From the NCBI GenBank assembly GCA_949825045.1, contig OX463832.1:21694552-21758551 (forward strand): 64,000 nucleotides of DNA. Reading direction: 5' to 3'. Below the pieces are notes generated by a model. That model had not been told where the DNA came from. It searched no databases and saw only the letters and a program-made list of their open reading frames with translations. The first letter of the stretch is position 1; each line of letters starts with the position of its first letter. The DNA is from Argyresthia goedartella (taxonomy: Eukaryota > Arthropoda > Insecta > Lepidoptera > Argyresthiidae). Made by a program: the position numbers and the translations under genes. This document shows positions 10,474 to 21,059 of this stretch, in pieces.

Positions 10474-12005
10474 TAAGTTCAATGAGGCCCGTCGTTTGGT
10501 CAGTAGGATTTCGACCTTCGCCTATTTGTAAAAGTATTTTAGCAAAATGTGCTGCTGTTTCATCTTTTGATAATTCAACTCTCATGTTTATTGTTAATTG
10601 CAGTAATTGTAGTTGTGGCCAGAGATGTGACTTTTTAAAGCATGCATTGATCTCGTCTGCTGGTGTTGACCTTAGACTTTGTATATAATCTAAGGTGTTG
10701 ACTTGGGAATAACTGGAAGTGTTTGTCGAAAATCTCCTGAGAGTATGAGTAGAGCTCCTCCCATTATTTCAGAGTTTTTTCGATCCATGGCTTCTAGTGA
10801 TTTTCTATGGGCCATGGTGCATTCATCCCAGAAGATAATTTTAGCTTGTTTTAGAAGTTGACCCCATCCAGATTTTCCTGAGATTTTACATACCGGGAAT
10901 TGTTGTTCGGTAGTTGTAAGGCAGAATGGGCAGTTTGTCCTCCTTCTATAAGTGTGGCTGCAATGCCGGATGATGCTAGTGCCAGTGCGATGTGTTTTTT
11001 AGCACGTATTTCCGCCAGTATTAGATTTATTAGAAACGTTTTGATTGTCATTGAGGAGTAGTTTGTTGTGAGCAATGTATTCAAGTAGTTCATTGACGTT
11101 GTAGCTTTTTTCCTTTGTAATTTCGTAGTTTAGCACAATGAAAGCATTTCTTTGTGGTGCTGGCATTCCAAGTTCTACTAAGGCCTGGTTATTTATTGCT
11201 AATCATTTATCTTCAGGTGCATTAAATCTACGTTCGTGTTCTCCACGTGGTCTTTAATCGGCTTGAACTACTATTTTATAGTCATCAGAAATCATGCGGT
11301 CTAATGTTGTTTTAAATATGTAAATCAGTTGATTGTATTTGTGTAAGATCCTCTGTGTATCTTGGATTATTTCACGTCTCAATCCATTAAAATTTGTGCA
11401 TCGTTGATCAATTTCTTGTTCTTCATTTCCGATGAAATATACTTGCAGAAATTTATAGTCTTCATTAGGTATTGGTAGTAACGACCCTATTTTGTGATAA
11501 ATTTGCCCTTGAATTGAAAATATATATTCAAATTCATTTCTATTAGTGTTAGTCGAAGTAACACCGAAAGAAGTCATTTGAAAGCAGGAGTTATATTATA
11601 TTTTGAAGAAAGTGTTTTGATTCTAGTGTTTTCCCGGTAGAAATTCCTGTGGAGGTGCTCTCAGTGGTGGTAATCGAATTTTTCCATTCATGCAACTGAG
11701 ACCTGGTGTTTCTTTACTGAATTTTTTCGCGTGGCAAAATTGGCAAATGTTATTCATTTTTCCGATTACAACATATTTATGATTGTAATATTTTTTCGTC
11801 GGTTCGTAGTGGAACGCTCGATTCTTTAATACTTTTATTTTCTTTTCTTTCTTCGTTTTTCTGCTTCTCAGGGTGCTCATTCTGATTCGTTGATTTTGTA
11901 AAAGTGCTTCGTGCTCTTCTTCCGTTTCATTTCTTCGATATTCCTTTTGTTTCCGCCGTTCGCTGCAGAACTGGCAAGATCTCCTCCTCTTTTACGTCTA
12001 GGCAT
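10473..12005 (-). pseudogene. Helitron RepHel protein remnant
   Basis: The ATG at 12005-12003 opens with MPRRKRGG, the usual basic start of insect Helitron proteins. A cysteine-rich segment follows (CQFCHAKKFSKETPG, about 11700-11760), then the conserved domain MTSFGVT...IYHKIGSLLPIPNEDYKF (11254-11577) up to ERRFNAPED (about 11220). The next residues belong to the helicase (NQALVELGMPAPQRNAF), so the HUH endonuclease is lost. The helicase shows KTFLINLILAEI, SSGIAATL, a Walker B-like WDE region and GGALLILSGDFRQTLPVIP (about 10700-10770). The Walker A loop is missing before KTFL. Several frameshifts are present. Confidence 0.83.
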
Positions 12006-12103
12006 TGTATTCTGTTAAATATAAATTAAATAAACATTTTATAGACAAATATATTCTTACGTAAACGTGGGGTACGTTGAAACAAAGAAAAAAAAATATT
12101 TAC

Positions 12104-12186
12104 CCTTCAAGCGGTCGCGCGATATTTTGTTTACGGCCAAAAGTATAAATAAGGCATCGATTCAACGTCGCGCGACTGCTTGAAGG
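12104..12186. repeat. Inverted repeat in the Helitron leader
   Basis: The arm CCTTCAAGCGGTCGCGCGA at 12104-12122 is mirrored at 12168-12186 with one mismatch. The 45-bp interior has no coding content. It could be a tiny inverted-terminal element inserted in the leader, or an RNA stem. Confidence 0.85.
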
Positions 12187-12227
12187 TTAAGGAAAATACA
12201 ATTAAAAGAAAAGAAAAAAAAACCATT

Positions 12228-12412
12228 AGAATTAATTAATCACACTATTAAAAATACTCACATTTGATATTTCACAATAAAGGCTCACAGAAAACTTTTT
12301 TCTTCTTCGCTTCAAAATCGAGAATTAATTAAACACACTATTAAAAATACTTACACGTGATACTTCAAAATAAAGGCAAACAGATAACTTCTTTCCTTTT
12401 CGTTTCGAAATC
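12228..12412. repeat. 93-bp tandem duplication in the Helitron leader
   Basis: Two adjacent units (12228-12320 and 12321-12412) share AGAATTAATTAA, CACACTATTAAAAATACT, a CAATAAAGG-like step and end in an AAATCG motif. They differ at several positions, so the duplication is not recent. It lies between the promoter and the start codon. Confidence 0.85.
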
Positions 12413-12435
12413 GCTTGTTTCGCTGTTCAAATCGA

Positions 12436-12547
12436 ACTAACTCTGGCGGGCGACACCGGGCTCTTATATATTCAGAGATATAGAGCTCTAGGATATTCGA
12501 GAAAGTTTGAGAATATTTTCTTTCTCACACCTTCTAGAATGTTCTCG
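12436..12547 (-). promoter_or_regulatory. Heat-shock-type promoter: two HSEs and a TATA box
   Basis: Plus-strand coordinates, minus-strand activity. HSE 1 at 12532-12544 is TTC-TA-GAA-TG-TTC, a perfect three-unit heat-shock factor site. HSE 2 at 12496-12513 is TTC-GA-GAA-AG-TTT-GA-GAA, four units with one mismatch. A TATATAA box lies at 12464-12470, about 26 bp downstream of HSE 2 on the minus strand, which is normal Hsp promoter spacing. Transcription should start near 12436-12440. The Helitron start codon is about 430 bp further on, same strand. Activity is inferred, not shown. Confidence 0.7.
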
Positions 12548-12560
12548 ACATTATCGTCCG

Positions 12561-13359
12561 CCGTAACAATAGGTTCTGCAGCTGTAGCATAAGTAGTAAA
12601 GACGCGAAATTCAAAAACATTATTTTAAAATGTTTTCAGAACTAATTTGTATAACTAAAATTATGTCGCTTTAACTCCAAAACATAAGTTAGCTACTGCT
12701 GAATAAATATACAAAATCTAATAACTTTATTATAGTAACAAATGTAATAGAAGACTTTATTGAAATTGGAATTTTAAATTTCGCGCCAAATAATCGTTGT
12801 TCTGAATGAAGCTCAAATACTCGACAACAGATGGCGCCACTACACTTAATTTCCAAGTTGTAAAGTTGGAAAAGCCCTTATAACTTAAAAACACGCCCTT
12901 TAGGTTAAACGGGAACTTTCTTGTTCGAGGGGGACAAAGGGCTATCACACTATATAAGTCCTTTTATCGTACCGGGACTCCTTTTTAAGTTTTATCGGCA
13001 CGCACATTTTATCAACTTAGTTTTATTACATATAATGATAATGATAATGATATTTTCTCCTTTTGTTATTCAATAACCTGCACACTCTTTTTTTAAAAAA
13101 TGTCTAAAGTATCTGCTTGAGTGTAGACAATGTAGACCTATTTTTCCAAAAACTATATTATAATGTGTCATTTACTGCGGTGGGAAGTACAACTACTCAT
13201 CCTATACCACAGGGTCCGCCCTTTAATAGGGAGTAGTGAACATCCCTTGTTTTTTACAAATGTAAAAACAAGAAAATCTACTGTATTTTTTTATTATTAT
13301 TATTAATATTATAGACACATTACGGGTCATGAATAATACACAGACATCCCATTGATCGA
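12561..13359. other. No gene recognised
   Basis: AT-rich DNA. Short frames exist on both strands, but none resembles a protein I know. A GATAAT-type simple stretch occurs near 13033-13050 and a TTATTATTATTA run near 13290. Confidence 0.4.
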
Positions 13360-13435
13360 CAAGACAAACGGACGGAAAAACAGCGGAGGGAGGCTCAGTA
13401 ATAGGGTCCGTTTGGCAGCCTTCGGGTGCGGACGA
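13360..13435 (-). repeat. Partial lepidopteran interspersed repeat (head)
   Basis: On the minus strand this segment runs from the CCGAAGG step through GACCCTATTACTGAGCCTCC to the (CCGT)-rich step. It therefore matches 1125-1190, with the (GTCC)n part decayed. The rest of the repeat is absent. Confidence 0.6.
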
Positions 13436-14867
13436 CAAAAAATAAGCTATTACTTACCAAAGTGTTCCTGGTTGACGAAGAAGGGGATTGTTGCATTAGG
13501 CCAAAAGACGAACGTGCTCGGTTTGATACCTTGATCGTCAAAATATTAATTAGTATTGTATTATTGAGTAGGTACGCCGTCAATTGGGGGAACATGGGAC
13601 GCTAATATTTTCATGGGAGATTAGCCCTTCTGCTTTATTGACTTAATTCCTACAGTAAATAGCAAATGAAGCGGTAGGATTGATATCTCATTATAGGTTC
13701 TGGGAATACTGCATGTTGCCAACCCTGCTTAGGAGATCATGATGATAAGAGGTTTAAAAATGAGACATCGCCTATTTAGTCAATAAAAGAGATACTTACT
13801 ATCTAAGTCAATCAAGTTATCGAAAACCGATACAGTGGATTGGAAAAATATACTAAAAAGCAACAAAATAAGTACACGCGCCATTTTTAAGGGCGCTTCG
13901 CTAGCTTATAAGTAAATCATTATTCATAACTTAAAATTTGAAATATACTTTTACGGCCGTAAAATGGAATTTACTGGTGCGAATAATAATAAAGTTAGAT
14001 TGAATTTCATATCACAAATACCGTTTTATGGAGCGTTCAGGGACCCTATTCCATTAGACAATGACAGGTCAGGGACAGTGACACGACGACGACGATAGTC
14101 AACTTTAGGTATAAATTATCTGACTTTTTTGCTATCGGTTTCTCTTCGCTGCGTAACTATTTTATATGATTAGCAATTCTAAGATTCTTCATAAGGCGAA
14201 TGAAGAAGGCATAGTGGCGAATCATGACGGTAGATTGTAACTTAGTTTGGTAAATTCGAGCCAAAGAGTTGATTAGTGTGAGTGAAGTGAACCGTATCAC
14301 TAATCGTTTGGTACTCTCTGTAGGTATCACAGAGCATTGAATATTAAAGAGAAGGCAAGCCGCCGCATAACGGCTGACCGTTGTATGCCCAGTGTGCATA
14401 AAGTGCATTCATTTGCTCTCAGCGAGAATTCCCGAGTGCACGCGCCGATCGCCTTAGAAAACTGACAACAATTAGCTTTATTTTCTATAATGTTGGCCTG
14501 TGCAGTTGTCCTATGTGAAAATCGCAGTGATTCGACAAATTTCCATAAAAAGGGTATAACATTTCACAGGCAAATACTTAAAATACAATATTTCTTCAAT
14601 AAAACAACACGATTAACGAAATATTCCGAGGAAGTAATGCTATTGAGTCGGATCCAGATTCCGTCTCTCTCATACTCATTAGCGTTACCTACTAGCGAGA
14701 GAGACAGGAAATAAATTTAATGTCCATGACTCTGTGTGTGCTGCTTGCGTGCTTTATGAAACAATGTGCGCCTCATGCGCACGTATACAGCCACGTAACT
14801 GCTTTGCCTGTGTTTACCAATATGAGAGTAGGAATAAATGTTTAAGTGGTTATTATGTGTGCGTGTA
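13436..14867. other. No gene recognised
   Basis: Short open frames at 14157-14408 (-), 14490-14714 (+) and 14734-14964 (+) show no known motif, no repeats shared within the window and no consistent frame. I see no feature I can support. Confidence 0.4.
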
Positions 14868-14892
14868 CCATTCTTTTTTATTTTATTTCCAG
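14868..14892 (+). promoter_or_regulatory. Possible 3' splice site before ORF1
   Basis: A long pyrimidine tract ending in TTTATTTCCAG lies 2 bp before the ATG at 14895. This is a good match to an insect splice acceptor. Whether it is used is unknown. Confidence 0.35.
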
Positions 14893-14894
14893 GC

Positions 14895-16628
14895 ATGGCA
14901 TCCAACATTACTACGCGGAGAATGCATGCAGAGCAGCGTATTTATAAACTGCAGCAACAACTAACTGACGGAGAGGAGTTAAACCAAAGGCTATTGGAAG
15001 AGCGCAATCATCCAAGAACTCACAGCTTAGAGATAGTGTGTCTACTTTGCGAGAAACACACGAAGAGTCGCAAAATGAGATTCAAAGATTGGAAAAACTA
15101 GTGGAATCTTTTGACACCCTGCGCACTGACCTTGCTTCTGCTTGTGACCGCAGTAAATTCCTCCAGTACCAACTCAATGAGGCAAACTTGAAGTTGACTG
15201 ATATGTGCATAAAAAAGACTACAACGAATCTCGCCACATTACCTCTATCCAACAAGAACTAGAAGTAGCCAACCTAAGCACTATTGTTCAAGCCAAGCAG
15301 ACAAAAAGCAGAAAAATTTAAAAATATTTGAAATTAAATAAATTCATGAAGAAAACTAGAGGTAATGTAAAACTACTAAAATTAGCTTTGAAACGGCAAT
15401 CAAAAAAAATATTAAGAATCTCCTTAATGCAAGAGCTCCGGGGAAAAATTTAGGTTTACAGTCGGACCTTCAACATTCCCGAGTAGAAATCCAGCATCTA
15501 CATGACCTCCTAGCAAACACACTACAATGTTATGCCAAAGAACAGAGTGAGTTAGCAGAACTTAGGGCCGCGACGTCTGAGTTAGTTCAGCTACAACGCC
15601 AGAATGCGGAATTGGTGGGCATTCTAATTGAGAACGAGGAGAATGAGACCAGCAAGGAGGACGAGCCCACATTACTAACTTTGGTCTCGACCCCCCTCAA
15701 CAAGAGTGGTGCAGCGTCCACCGCTGCCCCGACCAAAAAACAGCGTCGCCGTCGTCGACGAGGAGGCACCTCGCAGCTTAACAGCGCGAGCACCGCGCCG
15801 CTCGCTGTCCCTGCTGAGGCGTGTGTCATGCCGCACGCTACCCCGAGGGCCGCGCCGTTCGCCGTTGTGCACGTTGCGACGGTCGCTGCCACGAATGCCG
15901 CGCCAACCGCCGCCACGTGCATCAAACCGCACTCCAACACGTGTGTCCCGCCACTCACCTCCACTCGTGTACCGCCAGCTACCAAAATATGTGCTCAGCG
16001 AAAAACTCTGTTGTTCTCTGACAAAGTAGGTGCAGGATTTGGGCCTCTATTACATTACCGGCTTAAGCAAAAAGTAACGAACATTTGCTGTCCACATAGT
16101 TCATTTGTAGATCTTGTGAAGATAATTAGTCGCGGTATCTATGATGAGTACAGCACTATTGTAATTATGGTAAGAAATCATTCAAACATCAGTTGGAATG
16201 ATTTGAATAAAAGTATTGAAACACTTCTAAACTTACATAGTAGGATGAAATGCAAATTTATACTATGCAATTTTCCATATGCCTGTAATTTGACAGAACT
16301 ACAGAATAAATCTGTGCATAGAATGAATATTCATTTATTTAATTTAACGTGTCACCACAGCGATGCTATTTTATATTTCGACATGAATAATTGTATTCAT
16401 AACTTAACTCTGACACAGGATACATTGTACCTGTCTAATAAATATAGAAAATTAGTAGCTACATTGTTAGCTTATAATATATGCGACGCAGCTATAGTTG
16501 GTTTAACCAAGTTCAACTTAACATCTGCTTGTGTTAAGAGTAATATGACATGCACCCCTGTTGGGAATTCACCTGTTAATCATACTTTGCATGCAACATT
16601 GGAATCTGTTCCAAGTAATTTAAATTAG
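14895..16628 (+). pseudogene. LINE D ORF1: coiled coil and degenerate SGNH-like domain
   Basis: Starting at the ATG at 14895, the protein begins MASNITTRRMHAEQRIYKLQ and continues as a Glu/Gln/Leu-rich coiled coil, spread over three frames until about 15440. From there to 16628 the frame is open: more coiled coil, a basic tract (KKQRRRRRR, about 15736-15762), an Ala/Thr/Pro-rich linker, and a globular domain from about 16000. That domain has the layout of the SGNH (GDSL-type) esterase domain found in CR1-like ORF1 proteins, but the expected G-D-S is replaced by FSDK at about 16014-16025, so the nucleophile is lost. RNA binding is the likely role in an active element. Confidence 0.65.
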
Positions 16629-16742
16629 TTCATAAGACAATAGAGGAAATCTCTAGCATACAAGAGCCACTAAATATGTCAACAATCAATTTGCCAGTAC
16701 CGGATTTTAATGAACAGAACCCAAACAAAATCTACTCAGACT

Positions 16743-16789
16743 GAATTCTTTCTGAATAATGTTGAAGAAACATTATTCAGACAGAATTC
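16743..16789. repeat. 21-bp inverted repeat (hairpin)
   Basis: GAATTCTTTCTGAATAATGTT (16743-16763) is mirrored at 16769-16789 with one mismatch and a 5-nt loop. Both arms end in an EcoRI-like GAATTC. It sits at the place where the LINE endonuclease has been deleted. Confidence 0.9.
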
Positions 16790-16799
16790 AATAAAGTTT

Positions 16800-18790
16800 T
16801 TAAATTAAAGAAAGTCAGTGACTACAACGGTAAATCTAAATTTAATGACTGGGCAACGTTTGGAATTCGTAAAAGTAGAGTTATCTTGTATGACCTTTAT
16901 GATCAAAAAACCTATAACTTTGATCGAAAATTTCAAGACTATGTTAAAAAATATTCCAAAACTTTCAAGTCGGTTTGTAGAACTGCAAAAACTTTACACA
17001 TTAATAGAAAAATTCAAAATTCAAATAATAGAATGAAAACAATTTGGCAAATAATAAACCGTGAAACTGGCAAAGTTATACCAGCAGAGACAATGATTTC
17101 TGACTAAAGATAGGTGATGATATTGTTAAATCCAGCGCTGATGTTGCTCGAGCTTTTGAAACATTCTTCACCAATGTACTCTTACTCACAACAGATCGTC
17201 TAAATTCATCTCCATATGAAGCAGAGACAATATTAAAAAATAACACTAGGTCGTAACGTCAGTAAGGCATATTTAAAAATTCATCATGTATATCCCCAGG
17301 ACATTCTCAAAACGTTTAGATTACTTAACTTAAAAAATACAGAAGACCTGTGGGGTATATCAGTCAAAGTCATTGGTTCAGTAATTCTAGTTATAGCCCC
17401 ACACTTAGCTTATATATTCAATAAATGTGTTGACGATGGGGCTTTCCCAGACCTCATGAAACACAGTAAACTGATACCTCTGTTCAAGCCGGGAGATAAG
17501 GGCGATCCTTCAAATTTCAGACCAATATCTGTTCTTCCAACACTAAGTAAAATATTTGAAAAGATTATACTCAATGCTCTCACACTTCAACCGTACAAAA
17601 CAAATCCACGCCAAACAATACGGTTTCACTAGGGGTAAATCGACTTCGGATGCAGGTATTACCCTTATATCTCATATTTATTCTGCATGGGAGGCCGCAC
17701 AGGATACTATCGGAGTTTTTTGTGACCTGTCAAAGGCGTTTGATTGTGTTGATCATAGTACGCCAATAATTAAATTAAATCATTACGGAGTTAGAAATAA
17801 AGCGTTGGATCTACTAAGATTATACATAAGCAATAGAATTCAAAAGGCAGAAGTTAACGGCGTTAAATCTGATGGATCGGATGTTAAAATTGGCGTTCCA
17901 CAAGGTTCCATATTAGTTATTCCTGGTATATATTAACGATCTGCCTTTCATGGTGGAGAAATTAACTGACATAGTGTTGTTTGATGATGATACTTCAATG
18001 GTCTTCAAAATTGAAAGACAAAAGGGAGATTTTGATGATGTTAATGGTGTATTGTCTTTAACCTTGAATTGGTTCACACTTAATAATTTATTGTTAAACG
18101 CTGGTAAAACCAAGTGTATCAAATTCTCACAAGTTTAGAACAGTTTAGTGTTAGACAACAGCACGTTAGAATTAGTAAATGATACGAAGTTTCTTTGAAT
18201 AACCATTGATAGCAAATTGCAGTGGGGACCCCACATAGATAAATTGGCTGGTAAATTAAGTTCTGCGGCTTACGCTGTTAGGAACATCAGACAAAGCACG
18301 GATGTGGCTACATCTAGGCTAGTATATTTTAGTTACTTTCATAGTGTGATGTCCTATGTTATCTTGTTGTGGGGGAAAGCAGCGGATATCTATTTTTATT
18401 TTACAGAAAAGAGCTATTCGAGCAATTCATAATTTAAAACGAACAGACTCCTTAAGAGAGCTTTTTAAAGAAATTGGCATACTAACAGTAGCTAGTCAAT
18501 TTATTTTCGAAAATATAATGTATGTAGGCAAGAACCTTACAACATTTTCCAAACTTAGCGATAGCTGCAATGTTAACCTAAGAAATAATCACAGACTATG
18601 TGCGCCCCGATTTAGACTCGCGAAGGTTAGCAATTCTTTCAAGGGTCAGTGCATTCTGTACTACAATACAACCTCTGGAGATTTTGAAATTGCCATTTGA
18701 GCAATTTAAAAAGCATGTTAAAGTGACTTTGTCGAAAAAGGGATATTACAATGTTCAAGATTACTTAAATGACAGGACTGTATGGGGTTA
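16800..18790 (+). pseudogene. LINE D copy 1 reverse transcriptase, frameshifted
   Basis: The linker before the RT reads KFNDWATFGIRKSRVILYDL and WQIINRETGK. The RT then shows FPDLMK...SKLIPLFKPG, NFRPISVLPTLSKIFEKI, GFTRGKSTSDAG, GVFCDLSKAFDCVDH and GVPQGSI. Compared with copy 3, an 8-bp deletion after about 17912 breaks the frame just before the FLVYIND segment. The catalytic F-A-D-D box seen in copies 2 and 3 reads F-D-D-D here (about 17979-17990). The thumb continues to the stop at 18789-18791 (DYLNDRTVWG). Confidence 0.87.
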
Positions 18791-18924
18791 ATCTGGCCTA
18801 ACACAGACATTGCTGTTAATTATTTTGTAATTATTTATTACTGCTTAATAATCATAACAATTAAATTTTTCATATTTGTATTAGTTAAGCACAACCTATT
18901 TTTAAAAGAGATCTAAAAATCAAT

Positions 18925-18958
18925 CTGTGGGAGTTTCTACGCCCTTCTTCTCCCAAAG
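18925..18958 (+). ncRNA. LINE D 3' stem-loop, copy 1
   Basis: CTGTGGGAG (18925-18933) can pair with CTCCCAAAG (18950-18958), with one mismatch. Equivalent stems occur in copy 3 (47052-47085) and copy 2 (34258-34291). The position in the 3' UTR, about 90 bp from the end, fits a recognition stem for the element's RT. Confidence 0.6.
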
Positions 18959-19099
18959 TGGTCTAATGTAGAGAAGAGGCAAAAGATGACGTTTGCTAAG
19001 TTTATGTAAATATCTACAGTAATAAAGTACTTTGACTTTGACTTTGACAACAAATACAATAAAAAACAATTAAAGATAAATAACTAACGACTATACAAC

Positions 19100-19850
19100 C
19101 TCCTTTCACCGGCCCCTCAAATTTAAGTTATAGAAGCCATATGAAGGTGTTCCCAGTGTCTGAGGATGGGACAGTCCAGCCTCCCTGCAATATGGGCCAG
19201 TACAACCGGGTACAACAGGGACGCAGCTCTTGCTCTTCTTATGGCGTAAAAGTCCGAGGTATTTGCCTCTGCGAACATCCCTGATTCACAGCAAAAGCGC
19301 GGCAGCCTCAACATCATCCAGAAACCATTATTATATTGGACGCGAAGGGCGGCGTACGACCTCTTCGAATAGTTGGCCCACAGAGCACACGTGCAAAAGG
19401 ACTGTCAAAATGGTTTGAACAGCCCCCTGACAACGCGCAAATCTGCAGGCAAACATATTACAGCGAATCGCCCGCTCCATTTCAATATCAAGGTCATCTG
19501 ATAAATCCTCAGTTACAAGATGACCCTTGCAAAAAGTCACCCACCTAAGTATACTACCACTTAGAACTATTTATGGGACATGTACAGGCATCTTATTACC
19601 AGATTTGAACACTAATTTTTCACTTTTCTTAGTATTATATTGCAACCCATGCATTTTGGCATATTCTCAGACACAAGTTTCCTGAGTCCACTGATCGAGG
19701 GACTGAGCAGCGCCATGTCATCAGCGCAGCTGTTATTATTTATGAATTGTTCATAACTAGGACAGTCGACCCTGGAACCGCTCAGTTCCCGGATCAGATC
19801 ATTCACGTACACATTGAAGAGTGAGAGCGACGTTTACTTCCCTGCTGGAC
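19100..19850 (-). pseudogene. LINE L fragment: RT core to C-terminus
   Basis: On the minus strand, 19612-19812 reads MYVNDLIRELSGSRVDC...CADDMALLSPS, and 19123-19540 reads IEMERAIRCNMFACRFARC and then LRLPRFCCESGMFAEA. Both align with the LINE L protein at 38809-41154. The catalytic Y-A-D-D has become C-A-D-D. Frameshifts separate the blocks, and the upstream RT and endonuclease are absent. Confidence 0.85.
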
Positions 19851-20640
19851 TCTTAGGTTAGCGATTACCATTATGAATAAACTATTACACCTAGGTATAG
19901 GTTTGAGCTTTCTGTAGACGCCTAGTACGTGTGTACAAACACACGCGCTCACCGGCGTGTTTTAATCTATCGTGGCACTACAGGCGATTGGAGCGCGGCG
20001 AAACCATTTTTTGACATAGAGCATCAACTCCACCCCACGGGGAACACCTCTTGTAAAACTATTAATTTTAAAAACTTAAAAATCCCCAAATCATTGAATT
20101 GCAAGGAACTATAGTAGAAAAGGTGGGCAGCAAATTATTTGCAAAAGTTTAAACAAATGTAGCTCTAACTCGCGTAAAAAATTACGAGGTGTGGCAGTTT
20201 GAGAACTAATTCAGAGAATACTATTCAATAGTCTCCACGACAAATCGGCTTTGGCAGAATTACAAAAGGCAATCTGTGTCTCATTAATAGGTACATTCTT
20301 TCTGACTTGTGTGCAACATCACCAAAATCCGTCCACCCGTTTGGGCGCCTATGCCACAAAACCCCTTTTTCGTCGTCTCTGACTTGTACCGCATGACCAA
20401 TATCCGTCCACCCATTTGAGCGCTATAGACACACACACACCCACACAATATCAGATGATCTCGCCATACTTCTCTCTGCTAACAACTGCCACTATAGCAA
20501 GTCGGATTCCGAGACCATCAGCAACATACATAGCACAATCGTGTTTTGCATTTTATTTACGGAACTGTAGTATTTCTGGCACTGCCTGTACCTGTACCAA
20601 GTTCTCCTAATTGAGGAAAATGTCCAACTTCAACATATTT
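19851..20640. other. No gene recognised
   Basis: Two similar sentences of sequence, each with TCTGACTTGT..GCAnnAnnACCAA(A/T)ATCCGTCCACCC (about 20299-20335 and 20381-20415), form a diverged direct repeat. Otherwise I see nothing that I can assign. The 5 bases GATGG at 20641-20645 are the target duplication of the BEL element. Confidence 0.45.
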
Positions 20641-20645
20641 GATGG

Positions 20646-20898
20646 TGTTTTAGCATTTAAAACATGGGGAGCTTAATTATGATGAAATCAAACTCCAACG
20701 TTTGCAATATAGCACAATTTACTTGAGGTAAAGATTTACAATAGCTTACATGCAGAGCTGTGTATGACTGCTGAATGAGTACTGGCGTGAATGAATCGAC
20801 CTAATTCTAATCGGTTTGAAAAGCGTTTTAATGAAAAATAATAGCAATAAGCAAATTGGCCTCAACTATCATCATAATAGCAGGCGCTGGCCTGAACA
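20646..20898 (-). repeat. BEL/Pao 3' LTR
   Basis: 253 bp, more than 95% identical by eye to the right LTR. A purine-rich GGGGCGGGAAGA lies directly before it on the minus strand and is the likely polypurine tract. Confidence 0.92.
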
Positions 20899-21059
20899 TC
20901 TTCCCGCCCCGGGAAAAATAAAAGGGTAGAAAAAGTTGGTATACAAATCAAAAGACCTGAATATAAATTATATCGACATGACTTACAAAATTATCATACA
21001 AACCAATGGAAACTGGACATAAATTGATAGTTACAATACAACTCAAGAAAATAAATTAT

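Larger units (their letters stand above)
10473..12560 (-). mobile_element. Helitron with deleted Rep domain
   Basis: Fragments of a RepHel protein lie on the minus strand in the normal order: basic N-terminus (12005), conserved N-terminal domain, then a PIF1-like helicase cut off at 10473. The HUH Rep nuclease between them is missing. Upstream of the start codon (12006-12560) is a leader with a 93-bp tandem duplication and a promoter containing heat-shock elements. The TC and CTRR ends of the transposon were not found, so the outer limits are approximate. Confidence 0.8.
14895..19050 (+). mobile_element. LINE D copy 1 (EN deleted)
   Basis: A CR1/Jockey-type non-LTR retrotransposon, with ORF1 (14895-16628), the C-terminal half of ORF2 (about 16800-18790) and a 3' UTR with a stem-loop (18925-18958) and a (CTTTGA)-type tail at 19027-19048. 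The endonuclease that should lie between ORF1 and RT is missing; copy 2 preserves that part at 29311-29732. Frameshifts occur in both ORFs. Confidence 0.87.

Noticed and set aside
15587..15985. Ala/Val-rich frame opposite LINE D ORF1
   Set aside because: Shadow of the GC-rich linker of ORF1; the sense frame carries the coiled coil and domain similarity.
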